A stretch of 64,000 bases of DNA from JANXQG01 sp964615095 (lineage in GTDB: Bacteria; Planctomycetota; Planctomycetia; Pirellulales; Thermoguttaceae), in assembly GCA_964615095.1 (NCBI GenBank), contig CAZTPX010000030.1, forward strand, positions 1-64,000, in the 5' to 3' direction. Made by a program: the position numbers and the translations under genes. The notes under the pieces were generated by a model. It saw only the letters and a list, made by a program, of their open reading frames with translations. It ran no database searches and had not been told where the DNA came from. Numbering within the stretch: position 1 is the first letter of the stretch; the number at the start of each line of letters is the position of its first letter. Below are positions 49,303 to 58,852 of this stretch, one piece after another.

Positions 49303-50783
49303 GTCGGTCGCCGCCGCGCGGTCAGGCCGGCCGCGTTGCTCAGCAAGGTGACAAAGTGCGGGGCCTGCGAGACTAACGAGGTCGATAGCACCCCATGGCC
49401 GGCGTCGATGCGATGAATTATCCGCTCGGCGGGCGTGTGCCCGAGCGTGCCGGTCCAGGTCTCGAAGCTGCGGCCCTTGCGCTCGTCACCCTGAAAGAAA
49501 GCCAGGTAGCTGAAGACGTCGCTGGCGATGAACTCCGCGCTGGCCGGCGAGAAACTTGCCGGACGATAGATCCGCCGCCAAGTGCCGGCGTTGAAGTAGA
49601 TCTGATCCAGTACGTAGCCCTCCGCGTGGCTGGCGTCCAGCGGCACGATCTCCGCCGCGTGCGTGTGGCCGTAGACCACGTGCTTGGCGCGACGGTTGCG
49701 AAAGTCAGGCTCCGCCAACGCATGGCCGGCAAAGGAATCGGCGTCGGCCCCGCGGATCGCCCGCAGCCACTCGACCGTGGCAGCCGTCCAACCGGTGGAA
49801 CGCCGCTTGCTGAATCGCAGGGCCCGCGCCAGCCCGTCGATCAAGTTGGCGGAGCTTTGCGCATCGCGCTCGCGGACGAGGCGGCTGCTGAGCAGTTCGT
49901 CGGCCAAGCGGTCCCACAACTGCTTGACGCGCTTGCGCACGGCCGGTTGCGGGCAAGTCCGCTCCAGCACGCCTTCGATCCAGGCGGGAATCAAGAGCAA
50001 CGGGCGGAAGTTGTCGATCTCGCGGAGGGCGAGCACGGCGGCGTCGGGCAGTTCATGCCCCAGGCCCTGCTCCATCTCGATCACGAAGCGGACGACCAAG
50101 TCCAGCGTGAGGGCGTCGTTCAGACCGGAAAGATCGCGGTCGCCTTCAAAGCTCAGCGGATCGAAGGCATCGCCATGCCGGGCCACCACCTTGTGGCGGC
50201 GCATCGTCTGCAGAAGCTCGTCGCTTTCCGTAACGTCGTGCGGGAAAGGCAGATCGGGGCGGTTGGCCAGACCCATTTGTTCCACGAGCTTCTGCCGCAG
50301 AGAGTCGTAGGCCTCGCCGCGGAGGTGGTAGAACCAGTCGTGGTTGCCCACCATGTAATGGGTCCTGACGGGCACGGGCTGATCGTCGGCATCGCAGGCC
50401 GGACGGGCCGCGCGGAGCATGGGCGGGATAGTGATTTCGCCCTCGACGGCCAAGGCCCGCAAGCTGGCAAGCGATTCTTGATTCTGGGAAAGGATATCGC
50501 CGCTGATGCGGGTGATCTGCTCGATCAGGCCCGGCGAGAGCGGATCGTCCCAAGGGCGGACGCCACCAGCGGCTTGCCAGCGGCTGGAGTGCAACAGATC
50601 GAGCACGTCGCCCAGCAAGACCAGGTCGATCCGCTCGATGGGGCGGTAGGCGCCGTCACTCCGCCAGGAGGCGGTAATGGCCAGTTCCTTGAGCCGATCG
50701 GTAAATAGCGCGAAGGCCTCCGGAGAAAGCGTCTCCCCGGTCGTGCCGTCGTTCAGATGTAAGTCGCTAAGTATGATCAGCAT
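49299..50783 (-). CDS. Calcineurin-like metallophosphoesterase
   Basis: A 494-residue two-metal phosphoesterase. Signature blocks in order: LIILSDLHLND (first metal Asp/His), VLLGDVLDLLHSSRW, HYMVGNHDWFYH, and YGHTHAAEIV near residue 375. The middle has a long helical insertion (residues 190-340). It is longer than simple phosphodiesterases. Substrate unknown. The ATG at 50783 puts SDLHL at residue 6; a GTG three codons earlier is also in frame. It is in an operon with cutA (4-bp overlap). Confidence 0.88.
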   Translation of the reverse strand: MLIILSDLHLNDGTTGETLSPEAFALFTDRLKELAITASWRSDGAYRPIERIDLVLLGDVLDLLHSSRWQAAGGVRPWDDPLSPGLIEQITRISGDILSQNQESLASLRALAVEGEITIPPMLRAARPACDADDQPVPVRTHYMVGNHDWFYHLRGEAYDSLRQKLVEQMGLANRPDLPFPHDVTESDELLQTMRRHKVVARHGDAFDPLSFEGDRDLSGLNDALTLDLVVRFVIEMEQGLGHELPDAAVLALREIDNFRPLLLIPAWIEGVLERTCPQPAVRKRVKQLWDRLADELLSSRLVRERDAQSSANLIDGLARALRFSKRRSTGWTAATVEWLRAIRGADADSFAGHALAEPDFRNRRAKHVVYGHTHAAEIVPLDASHAEGYVLDQIYFNAGTWRRIYRPASFSPASAEFIASDVFSYLAFFQGDERKGRSFETWTGTLGHTPAERIIHRIDAGHGVLSTSLVSQAPHFVTLLSNAAGLTARRRPT

Positions 50784-50924
50784 GGGACCCACCGATAGGT
50801 GACATGGGTAGACATCGGCCCAGTCGAGGGGCGAAATTGAGGTTTATTCCGCGCATGTCAACGCGGGCAGACTTTGCGGGCGGGCAGGGCGGGCCAAGTA
50901 ACACGAGTCCCACCATAGAGGAAC

Positions 50925-51056
50925 AAAATCCGAAATTCGAAATTCGAAACAAATTCAAAGCAGAAAATTCAAAGTCAGGAAACCGCCATTTTGAATTTTC
51001 TTCTTCCGATTTCTGATTTGTTTCGGATTTCGTGCTTCCTTTTTTCGGATTTCTGC
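50925..51056. repeat. Dispersed palindromic repeat, copy 2
   Basis: Shares CAAATTCAAAGCAG-AAATTCAAAG, CATTTTGAATTT and GATTTGTTTCGGATTTCGTG with 40064-40217, in the same order. It lies between two genes in opposite relation. Together the two show one element family with inverted CGAAATTCGAAAC ends. Confidence 0.85.
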
Positions 51057-51118
51057 ATTGGTGGGGCTTGCTTAGCATCGCTTGTAGCGACGCCGCTTGG
51101 CCCACCGGCCGGGCTCGA

Positions 51119-52321
51119 CTAGCCCCCATCGCCCACAGAGTGGACAAACTCCTCCGTGCGGTCGATGATTTGCAAGTTGCTGCCGGGCGCGAAGAGAAAT
51201 TGCCCCGAGTCGATCGGGCCATTGAAGTTCAATTCGAAGAACTCCAGGCCCAGCAGAAGGTGCGGCGATGATTTCGGCACGCTGCGGAGGTAGTCGATAC
51301 GGAAGGGGAAACAGTCTTCCTGGCCCAGGTACAGCGCAACACTGTCGGGCAAATGGGCGAGCAAGTGGGCCGTATCGGGTTTCCGGCCGTTGGCGATCGC
51401 CTCCTTTTCGTTCGGCAGCAAGCGGGCCAGTTGGTCCGGTCTCCAACCGCCGTTAAGCTTCCAAACCGGTAGGCCGCCCAATTGATCGGCGACGACCGTC
51501 GTGAACTCGAAGTGGGAGTTCAGCCCTCGCAGCAAATGTCCCAGCCCGCCCAGGCCGGGGGCCGAGGCGAGGGCTTCGTGCGGTAGCTTGCTACGCGCAC
51601 GCTCCAACGCGGCCGTCGCCCGCACGGCGTCGATCTTGTACAAGACATCCCAGGTGGGCAGTTTTCGATGGCTCCAGAATGTATTGCCATTGCAAACTTG
51701 CACGAGACTGGTGGTGGCCGAGCCGATTTCCACGGTCACCTCGAAATGGATGGATGGAATGGGCCCTTGGCGGAGCTCGTAGTAGCGGCCTTCACCGGTA
51801 ACTTGGTGACCGATCAATTCGCCCTGCTGCTTTACCCGTGCGGAAATAAACTGTCGGCTCTCCACGGAGCGAATCGCGTCGTCTAAGAGGGACTGCGGTT
51901 TTGGCGGGGAAGATTGGGTAGAATCGGCAGTTTTTTCGGCAGCGGAAGATTTGGGCTGGGGCTGGGATCCGCGGGATGGTTCCGTTCCAGCCGATATTCC
52001 GTTGCCCTTTTTCCCGTCTCGCACTTGGTCCGGTGGGGGTGATGGCTTTTGCTCCGCTGGGGACGGCGGCAAGGGGTGTGGAGGCGACACATCTCTTGGA
52101 TTCTCAATGGCTTGCGCGTTGCTGGCCGGAATGGCATTGATGCCCGCCTGTTCGGGTGGGGGCACAGTGGTTGCATCGCCAAACATGGCCCTGCGCTGCG
52201 ATTCCAACGCGCGCAGCCAGGGCATTGCCGCAGCGGCCATAAGAGCCAGGGCGAGCAGGATGGGTAATTTATTCCTTATTGCGCCAATTTGCACGATATG
52301 ACGGATTTTCCAAAGATTCAC
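51119..52321 (-). CDS. Membrane-anchored LolA-like hypothetical protein
   Basis: A 400-residue protein with an N-terminal membrane segment (KLPILLALALMAAAAMPWL), a Pro/Ser/Lys-rich linker to about residue 140, and a soluble domain with EGRYYELRQGPIPSIHFEVT, VCNGNTFWSHRKLPTWDVLY and FPFRIDYLRSVPK. The 'GxYxxL...F...DGxxxW' order of strands resembles the half-barrel of LolA/outer-membrane-lipoprotein-sorting proteins, which bind lipids. No specific family can be named. It diverges from the lipoprotein operon at 52501. Confidence 0.65.
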   Translation of the reverse strand: MNLWKIRHIVQIGAIRNKLPILLALALMAAAAMPWLRALESQRRAMFGDATTVPPPEQAGINAIPASNAQAIENPRDVSPPHPLPPSPAEQKPSPPPDQVRDGKKGNGISAGTEPSRGSQPQPKSSAAEKTADSTQSSPPKPQSLLDDAIRSVESRQFISARVKQQGELIGHQVTGEGRYYELRQGPIPSIHFEVTVEIGSATTSLVQVCNGNTFWSHRKLPTWDVLYKIDAVRATAALERARSKLPHEALASAPGLGGLGHLLRGLNSHFEFTTVVADQLGGLPVWKLNGGWRPDQLARLLPNEKEAIANGRKPDTAHLLAHLPDSVALYLGQEDCFPFRIDYLRSVPKSSPHLLLGLEFFELNFNGPIDSGQFLFAPGSNLQIIDRTEEFVHSVGDGG

Positions 52322-52500
52322 GTTGTGACAGGACGACCAATAGACCTTAGATAGCTACTCGACCCGTTCAAGCCATGCGCGGCGGCCGCGAGTGCGAGAA
52401 ATTGAGCGTCTCGCCCAAGGCGGCTGCCAAGCACGGCAAATGAGGTCCGTATTGTAAGACGGCCCGGGACCAGGGTCCATGTCAATTGAGGGGGGAAACC

Positions 52501-53616
52501 ATGAGGATTACGGGAGTGTGTTTGCTTATCATGGTGATGGCCGCCGTCGGCTGCCATGCACCGGTCGTGAACAATATGCCGCCGGCGCAAATGATGGCGC
52601 ATCCAGGACCGGGCGTGGACGGCCCGGGGCCCGGCGTGCTTACGTATCAGCCGGCCGTCCCGCCGGCGTTCGCCACGTCGCAAATCTATTTTGTGGGTCC
52701 GGAAGGGCTCACCGTGCAGTGGGACGTGACTGCTCCGGGTCGCTTCGACTCCGAGCAGCTCGTTGCGCCCGCGCGTTACAACTTCCCGCAGGGCGCCTTG
52801 TATCGGCTGAAGCTGGCCAACATTCCCAACCGGCCGGGGGTAGAACTCTTCCCCAGCCTGGAAGTGGGTCCGGCCATGCCGCGCACCGAGGCCTTCCTCG
52901 CTCACAATGCCATCCCGGTGGAATTCAGCGATGAGGATTTCGACCAAGTGATGTCGGGCAACTTCGTGACCAAAGTAATTTACCTACCCGATCCGGAGTT
53001 CCAAGAAATGGCCTTGGCCGGCGTCGGCACGCTAGTCAGCACGCGGCTCGATCCGGGCGTCGACCCGATCGTCGAAGCCGATCGCCGCGGCGCTATCATG
53101 GCGATCGTCCGCCTGGGCAACAAAGATCTGGGCATCGCCTCCGCCACACCCGAGCAGATGGGCTTCCAGCCCGGGATGCAAGGGCCGTGTCCCACGCCGG
53201 GCTACGTGGCCGGCATGACCGCGCCGCAATACGGCATGCCGATCAGCGGCACGCCCATCGGATTGGCCGGACCGCCGTACGTTCCCTTGGGAGTGCCCGC
53301 CGGTTTGCAGCGGCACGAGATCGTCAACCATACGTTTGTCTCGTTGCCGCAGCCGGTCAAGAACGAGCGGATCGACGTGCGGCAGGAGCCGGGATTCAGG
53401 TATCCCGATCCGTCCAACCACGTCCGCATCGTGGAACGTACCGGGCCAAGTATCCGCAATCCGGGTTCGGCTCCCTGCCCGACCGACGGTGGTGCGCCGG
53501 CTGGGGCTCCATGCCCGACCGACGGCGCGCCTGTTGCCGGCGGCGTGCCAGCCGCGGGCGCTGCGCCTGGCGGCGGTGTACCCGTCGCCACGGGTCCGAC
53601 CGGCACCAACCGATAA
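52501..53616 (+). CDS. Secreted lipoprotein, first of three in an operon
   Basis: A 371-residue lipoprotein (signal MRITGVCLLIMVMAAVGC, lipobox Cys). After a Pro/Gly-rich region it has a domain starting FVGPEGLTVQWDVTAPGRF that is clearly homologous with the next gene's product: YRLKLANIPNRPGVELFPSL, NFVTKVIYLPDPE and VEADRRGAIMAIVRLG. The C-terminal third is low-complexity (PCPTDGGAPAGAPCPTDG). GGGGGG lies before the ATG. An envelope protein of unknown function; the neighbour pair suggests complex formation. Confidence 0.8.
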   Translation: MRITGVCLLIMVMAAVGCHAPVVNNMPPAQMMAHPGPGVDGPGPGVLTYQPAVPPAFATSQIYFVGPEGLTVQWDVTAPGRFDSEQLVAPARYNFPQGALYRLKLANIPNRPGVELFPSLEVGPAMPRTEAFLAHNAIPVEFSDEDFDQVMSGNFVTKVIYLPDPEFQEMALAGVGTLVSTRLDPGVDPIVEADRRGAIMAIVRLGNKDLGIASATPEQMGFQPGMQGPCPTPGYVAGMTAPQYGMPISGTPIGLAGPPYVPLGVPAGLQRHEIVNHTFVSLPQPVKNERIDVRQEPGFRYPDPSNHVRIVERTGPSIRNPGSAPCPTDGGAPAGAPCPTDGAPVAGGVPAAGAAPGGGVPVATGPTGTNR

Positions 53617-53670
53617 CCGCTAATTGACGTGAAATGTCCGTAATCTACACCCCTTTTTAAACTCGCGACA

Positions 53671-54471
53671 ATGGTCCACGATCCCCGCTGCCTGACAACT
53701 TGGATGCGACATCCAGGAAGCCGAGTTGCCGTCGTCTTGGTCCTCGTGTTGCTCGCGGTTGCGTGCCTGGCCGTACAGGGCCGGGCACAGGAACCGGGAG
53801 TACACTTCTGGGACCAAGGCGCAGTGCCACCGGGAGCGATTGGAAGCCGGCAGCTTCAGCGGGGCGGGCCATTGCCGGGTTTTTTCCAGCCAGTCGAGAT
53901 CAAGGCCCCCGACGGAGTCTCGATCTCGCTGGCTGTTGCAAATCAATTTGGTCCGGCGATGAAGGCGCCTTGCCGCGTCGGGCTGCTGATCGGTTCCGTC
54001 TACCGGCTGCGGGTAACGAACGTTCCCCTGCCGCAGGCGGAAGGGATGGAGGTCTTTCCCACAATCGAGATTATCGATCGGACCTACGCTCCGGAGGACC
54101 AGCAAGTCCGTTTTGCGATACCGGCGGAAATCACCGTGCAAGACATCGAACCTGCCCTGCGGGGCAAGTTCGTCACGCGTGTAATCTACCTGGAGGATCC
54201 GCGGCGTGCCCTGCCCATGCGGAACAACAACGGCCAGCCCTGGTTTGACGTCGGGCCGGGCCGCGATCCGCTGGTGGCGGCCGACGAGTTGGGCCGTCCG
54301 GTAGCGATTGTTCGCATGGGCGGCCGCGTACCGGACCAGGGCGCGGACCCCAATTTTTACTTCGGCTCGCCGGCCTGGGTGGCGTACCCGCCGCGCACGG
54401 CGCTGGAGAGCAAGCCCGTCCGCGAGGCTGCCCGTGCTCGAGCGGCCGTGCCCGTGGAGAAGAAGCCCTAG
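53671..54471 (+). CDS. Secreted paralog of the preceding lipoprotein
   Basis: A 266-residue protein with a long signal segment (VAVVLVLVLLAVACLAVQGRAQ). Its domain aligns with residues ~60-230 of the preceding protein: VEIKAPDGVSISLAVANQFG, YRLRVTNVPLPQAEGMEVFP, KFVTRVIYLEDPRRALP and VAADELGRPVAIVRMGGR. So the two genes arose by duplication. It ends in an Arg/Ala tail. It lies 2 bp before the DUF11 gene and 54 bp after its paralog, so all three form one transcription unit. Confidence 0.78.
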   Translation: MVHDPRCLTTWMRHPGSRVAVVLVLVLLAVACLAVQGRAQEPGVHFWDQGAVPPGAIGSRQLQRGGPLPGFFQPVEIKAPDGVSISLAVANQFGPAMKAPCRVGLLIGSVYRLRVTNVPLPQAEGMEVFPTIEIIDRTYAPEDQQVRFAIPAEITVQDIEPALRGKFVTRVIYLEDPRRALPMRNNNGQPWFDVGPGRDPLVAADELGRPVAIVRMGGRVPDQGADPNFYFGSPAWVAYPPRTALESKPVREAARARAAVPVEKKP

Positions 54472-54473
54472 CT

Positions 54474-55676
54474 ATGGACCAAGCGAGCAACAAGCAAACA
54501 TCGACGCGGGCCTGGCGGTGGGCGATCATCGTGCTGGGCACGTTGGTCCTTTGCTCCTGCCAAGGTCCCGCTGCGCACGGGCCTAACCAGGCCGCAGCGC
54601 CCGGCAATGCCGTCGCGCAAGGACCTTACGCCGGTATACCGCCGCAGGCATATACGGGTGTGCCGCCCGGAGAGCCGTGCCCGCTGGGGCCGCCGGGCAT
54701 GGAAGCGGGCGTTCCTCTGCCCTATACGGGCGCGGGCCCTTGGGTGCCGCCGGGAATTGTTCCGCCTTGGCCTGCGGACGAGTACCTCCGCGATGGCGGC
54801 AACGCCGGTCCGCCCATCCGCGTGGGCCGCAACGGGGAGTTGCTCGGGCTGGAAATGGAAGACACCGTGGCCCGCTACAACACGCTCGACGGCCGCACGC
54901 TGGTCGAACCTAGCAACAAGGTGGACATCTACAGCCCGCGCTTCGGCGCTGTGCGGCAGGTGGTCGACGTCGAGGTGGACCAGCAGCGCAACCGGGCCAC
55001 GGGCGTGATCGAGCCGCTGAAGCCGCTAGGACCCCGCACGAGTGAACCGGCGGTGTTGAACACGCAGAACTTGCAGGCCGTCCGCGACATCGGCGCGAAC
55101 CCGCCCGTGCAGCTCCGCAGCCGCCAGTCGCAGGCCACGCTCTTTGCCGAGTTGCAACCCAGGGGCTTCGACAACCTCTATCGCGCCTACGAAAACGTAG
55201 CCGTCATTCGCACCGGCATTTACGTCGGGCACGATGAGCCGATCCTGGCCAAGGGCGTGCAAGCGGCGATTTCCTGGAACCACAAGCAGGCCGTGCAGAT
55301 CTACCTCGATAGCCACGCGGCCGGCCAGACGGTAGTCAACCAGAAACTGCAAGAGACCTTCGGTTTCGGTTCGTCGCCCAACCCGCGGCTGCGGATCATC
55401 AAGGTGGCATCGACCCCCGTGGCCGAGCCGGGCGACGAAGTCTCATTCACGATCCGCTTCGACAACGTGGGCAATCAGACGATCGGCAGCGTGCAGATCG
55501 TCGATAGCCTGACGACACGGTTGGAGTACATGCCCAACAGCGCTCAATGCAGCCTGAAGGCCAAGTTCTCCACGCAGCCCAACGAGGGCGAGTCGCTCAT
55601 CGTGCGCTGCCTGCTCAGCGACCCCCTGCCGGCCGGCAAGGGCGGCGTGTTCCGCTTCCGCTGCATCGTGCGCTAA
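54474..55676 (+). CDS. DUF11-domain lipoprotein
   Basis: A 400-residue lipoprotein (signal with CSCQG, lipobox Cys near residue 30). The N-terminal half is Pro/Gly-rich with MEDTVARYNTLDGRTLVEPS and YSPRFGAVRQVVDVEVDQ. The C-terminal 90 residues form a DUF11 / OmcB-like immunoglobulin-type domain: IIKVASTPVAEPGDEVSFTI, RFDNVGNQTIGSVQIVDSLT and RFRCIVR. It starts 2 bp after the paralog gene. DUF11 proteins are often structural or surface proteins in planctomycetes and chlamydiae. Confidence 0.82.
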   Translation: MDQASNKQTSTRAWRWAIIVLGTLVLCSCQGPAAHGPNQAAAPGNAVAQGPYAGIPPQAYTGVPPGEPCPLGPPGMEAGVPLPYTGAGPWVPPGIVPPWPADEYLRDGGNAGPPIRVGRNGELLGLEMEDTVARYNTLDGRTLVEPSNKVDIYSPRFGAVRQVVDVEVDQQRNRATGVIEPLKPLGPRTSEPAVLNTQNLQAVRDIGANPPVQLRSRQSQATLFAELQPRGFDNLYRAYENVAVIRTGIYVGHDEPILAKGVQAAISWNHKQAVQIYLDSHAAGQTVVNQKLQETFGFGSSPNPRLRIIKVASTPVAEPGDEVSFTIRFDNVGNQTIGSVQIVDSLTTRLEYMPNSAQCSLKAKFSTQPNEGESLIVRCLLSDPLPAGKGGVFRFRCIVR

Positions 55677-55731
55677 AAATGAGTTCCAAGGCCCGCACGT
55701 ACGCGGCCGTGGTAGTACCGGTCACCATCGA

Positions 55732-56169
55732 TCAGTTCGCCTTTCGTTTCGCCCTGGTCTTCGCCGGCAGCGGCGCTTCCTTGAATCGCCACTTGCCCTT
55801 GACCCTCACCAGCGACCATTGCACCTCACCCGCGGGCTCTCCCGTCTCGGCATCTTTGAGCATGACGGGCACGGTGGCCGAATCGCCCGACACGACGGGC
55901 GTCTTGCCCTCATAGTGATAGGCCTTGTATCGTTCCAGCGACTCCTTCGACGGCTGAGCCTCAGCGACAAACAACGGCTTGATGCGTTCCAGCTCCCTTT
56001 CCGTGTGCGCGAAGTCCTCAACATCTTCGACGAACCAGAGGATTCGCGTGTTCAGAGGAACCTCGCGATCGGGCGGAGGAGGACGATCGCAACCCGCCGC
56101 GAGCAAGCCCGGCAGGATCAAGAACAGCCAGGCCGCCAATCTGCCGGTTCGGTCACAAATCTCTCGCAT
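55732..56169 (-). CDS. Hypothetical lipoprotein
   Basis: A 145-residue lipoprotein: MREICDRTGRLAAWLFLILPGLLAAGC with lipobox Cys, then Pro-rich DRPPPPDREVPL and a domain with LWFVEDVEDFAHTERELERI, GDSATVPVMLKDAETGEPAG and EVQWSLVRVKGKWRFKEAPL. The last part resembles the NTF2-like / 'V-x-x-x-G-x-W-R/K' fold end used by many small periplasmic proteins. AAGGAG lies before the ATG. Function unknown. Confidence 0.7.
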   Translation of the reverse strand: MREICDRTGRLAAWLFLILPGLLAAGCDRPPPPDREVPLNTRILWFVEDVEDFAHTERELERIKPLFVAEAQPSKESLERYKAYHYEGKTPVVSGDSATVPVMLKDAETGEPAGEVQWSLVRVKGKWRFKEAPLPAKTRAKRKAN

Positions 56170-56200
56170 GGTCGACTCCTTCCGCAAGGCCCCCTGACAC

Positions 56201-57133
56201 TCACGGACCCTTGAGGTCCGGCCACGCGTGAGTCAAGGTGGCGGTCGCTGTGGCCGGAGCACCCGTTCCCGCGCCGTTCGTCACGGTCACGACGAAAGTC
56301 AGTGTGCCGTCCGGCAACGACGAAACGTTGATGCCGGTCACCAGAGGAATCGCCATCATATACGCGGGCACGATTTCTCCCGGATACGTCGCGTGCGGAC
56401 CGACGCAGACCTCGGTCACCGTGCCGCTCCCGGTCACCGGGGTTCCGCCGCCGGACGAGCTTACCGTATAGCGGTAGCAAGCGCCGAGTTCGGCGTTGAC
56501 GAACATGAATCCGGTGTCGCTTGCTTCGTCTGGGGTAATCGGCTCCGTGCCGCTGGTGTCGAAGGATGTGATCGTGCTGGGTGCCTGAATGCTGTAGCCC
56601 GCCGGCACGGTCTGAGCGAGCGTCGTGGTTGCTGTGACGAGGGAACTGCCCGCACTGCTGGAGACTCTGACCGTATAGGTTAGGGTGCCGTTGGGCATCA
56701 TCGCCACGTTGATCCCCAGTACGTATTGGGGCGATGTGGAGCCGACGGCGCCGCTGCCGGTTATCGGCGTGCCGCCACCGGAAGAAGTCACGGAGAAGGT
56801 GTACGTTGCGCCGACGGGGGCCCCGGAGAGAACAAAACCCGTTCCGGGCCCGGTAATGGACCTGCCCCACGCAACGCTGGTAATATCGGAGAGTCCACTA
56901 ACGATTGCAATGGAGTATTTCCCCGCATTTACGGGTGCAATGACGGGCGGCCGGATGGGACCGTAAACGGGCGGCGCCGGGGCCACGAGCAACGATTGCC
57001 CAGAGAGCATCCGACGGTCTTCCAATCGTTCCAGGCCCAGGCGACGGCCGCCCCGCCCGTTATTCAAAGCGACCGATCGCCCCCGATGCCCCCTGCCGCT
57101 CGCTCCGGCTCTTCGATTCCCGAGCATAGCCAT
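56201..57133 (-). CDS. Secreted repeat protein with LEPR-type N-terminal motif
   Basis: A 310-residue protein. Residues about 30-45 read GLERLEDRRMLSGQS, the planctomycete N-terminal motif (L-E-x-L/R-x-x-R-x-L) that marks a class of very large secreted proteins. Then come two similar Ig-like units: GTGFVLSGAPVGATYTFSVT, SSGGGTPITGSGAV and ATCGRYTVSSSGGGTPVTGS-like. It probably continues as a cell-surface beta-sandwich protein. The second unit ends in PATATATLTHAWPD without a cleaved anchor. The gene reads on the minus strand with no close ribosome site. Confidence 0.65.
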   Translation of the reverse strand: MAMLGNRRAGASGRGHRGRSVALNNGRGGRRLGLERLEDRRMLSGQSLLVAPAPPVYGPIRPPVIAPVNAGKYSIAIVSGLSDITSVAWGRSITGPGTGFVLSGAPVGATYTFSVTSSGGGTPITGSGAVGSTSPQYVLGINVAMMPNGTLTYTVRVSSSAGSSLVTATTTLAQTVPAGYSIQAPSTITSFDTSGTEPITPDEASDTGFMFVNAELGACYRYTVSSSGGGTPVTGSGTVTEVCVGPHATYPGEIVPAYMMAIPLVTGINVSSLPDGTLTFVVTVTNGAGTGAPATATATLTHAWPDLKGP

Positions 57134-57412
57134 TCTCCCCGATGAAAGCGGATTTCCACTCGCAACTAGGATTGTAGTTGAACATGGTCGCGGACATTGG
57201 CGACTGGGCGTGTCCTCACAAGGAGGGTGTACGGTCGCCGTGTCGCCGCTGGCTGCGGCTCAAGTGTACTACTTTTATTTAATCCGATTTGACGAAGGTG
57301 TCAAGTCGTCCACTTCAATGACAAAGAGGGACCTCCATGCTCTGGCAAGCCGCTGGCGAAGAAGATATCATGGAACGGGGAGGATGAGAGGACGAATTTG
57401 AAAGCGGCGGCC

Positions 57413-58537
57413 ATGAATGCGTGCATGTTCCGGGCGGGGGCGTTGATCGCCCTCTTGCTGCCGCCTAGTGTTGCGGCCGCCGCCGATGCGGCGGCGACAG
57501 CCTATCAGAAGGGCATGGCCTGCCTGGAAGAAGATGATTTTTCCGCCGCGACTGCCGCCTTCACTACAGCCATCCGTCTCAACTCGAAATACGGCGACGC
57601 TTACAACCGCCGCGGCATCGCCCGTGCCATGAACGGCGAACTCAACAAGGCCATCGCCGACTACAGCGAGGCCATCCGCCTGGATCCGAACGCCGACGCC
57701 CTCAACAACCGGGGCATCGCCTACAGCACCAGGGGCGATCTCGACAAGGCCATCGCCGACTATGCCGAAGCCGTCCGTCTCGACCCGCAGTACACCGATG
57801 CCTATTACAATCTGGGCCTCGCTCACGAATCCAAGGGCGAACTGAACAAGGCGATCGCCGCCTTCACGGAGGTCATTCGCCTCAACCCCGAGGATGCCGG
57901 GGCCTATAACGAGCGGGGCATCGCCCACGCGAACAACGGCGAACTCGACCAGGCTGTCGCCGACTATTCCGAGGCCGTGCGCCTCGACCCGCAGTATGCC
58001 GACGCTTATTACAATCTCGGTCTGGCCTATAAACGCCAGGGCCAGTTCGAGCAGGCCATCGACGGCTACAGCGAGGCCATCCGCCTCGACCCCAATGATG
58101 CCGGGGCCTACAGCCGCCGCGGCGTCGCCTACGGAGACCAGGGCCAGTTCGACCAGGCCATCGCCGATTCCAGCGAGGCCATCCGGTTGGACCCGCGCTC
58201 AGCCGAGGCGTATTGCACGCGGGGCTTCGCCCTGGAACAGAGCGGCCAACTCGAAAAGGCCATCCTCGATTGCACGCAAGCCATCCGACTCAATCCGCGT
58301 CTTGCCGAGGCCTATGCCAACCGGGCAAGCGCCTACGCCAAACAAGGCGAACGGGCCAAGGCGGACGCGGATCTCGCGCACGCGAAGTGGCTGGGATATA
58401 CACCAGCGGCCGCTCACAAAACGCCTGGCGGTTTCTTGACTGGCCCCCTCGTGACGCTCCTTGTCATCGGAATAATTGTCGGCACGCTGCTGTGGTGGAT
58501 GCGAAAAAAGCGGCGGCTGCCAACGTTTGGGCGGTGA
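57413..58537 (+). CDS. TPR-repeat protein with C-terminal membrane anchor
   Basis: A 374-residue protein with a signal-like start (LIALLLPPSVAAAADAA) and about nine TPR units of 34 residues: YQKGMACLEEDDFSAATAAF, NRRGIARAMNGELNKAIADY, NNRGIAYSTRGDLDKAIADY and so on, each with the W-LG-Y-A-F-A-P-style pattern. After residue 320 there is a linker and one membrane helix (VTLLVIGIIVGTLLWWMRK). The units form a binding superhelix for partner proteins. Start could also be a TTG at 57398. The ATG lacks a strong ribosome site. Confidence 0.85.
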   Translation: MNACMFRAGALIALLLPPSVAAAADAAATAYQKGMACLEEDDFSAATAAFTTAIRLNSKYGDAYNRRGIARAMNGELNKAIADYSEAIRLDPNADALNNRGIAYSTRGDLDKAIADYAEAVRLDPQYTDAYYNLGLAHESKGELNKAIAAFTEVIRLNPEDAGAYNERGIAHANNGELDQAVADYSEAVRLDPQYADAYYNLGLAYKRQGQFEQAIDGYSEAIRLDPNDAGAYSRRGVAYGDQGQFDQAIADSSEAIRLDPRSAEAYCTRGFALEQSGQLEKAILDCTQAIRLNPRLAEAYANRASAYAKQGERAKADADLAHAKWLGYTPAAAHKTPGGFLTGPLVTLLVIGIIVGTLLWWMRKKRRLPTFGR

Positions 58538-58852
58538 CGGCCAATTCGAATCCCCCCTGCGCAAATTCACGCGCGGCTGGCCCCTCCCGCGTTTTTCCTT
58601 GGCTGTCCCCAAATGCATTCTTCGGCCCTCTCGTTTTTGGCGGCAGATTCCCACGGGTTCATTTATCACAGGATTGCCTGCTGAAAATACCGCTCCTAGA
58701 ATGCCCTTGGAGACGCGGGGCGCGTCTCGGATTCAATCTTGTCTCTCGTTTTCCAGGATGCGGGCTATGGTTCGCGCGGCCGAATACGGATCGGTTCACG
58801 TCACACTGTACGAAGTATAAAGCCCGCCTTGCCACTTCAGGGTCGACAGGAA
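58538..58852. other. 315-bp gap upstream of hypC
   Basis: No gene supported. The promoter of the hyp-hydrogenase unit should lie here; I see no convincing -35/-10 or -24/-12 box. Base composition is mixed. Confidence 0.4.
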
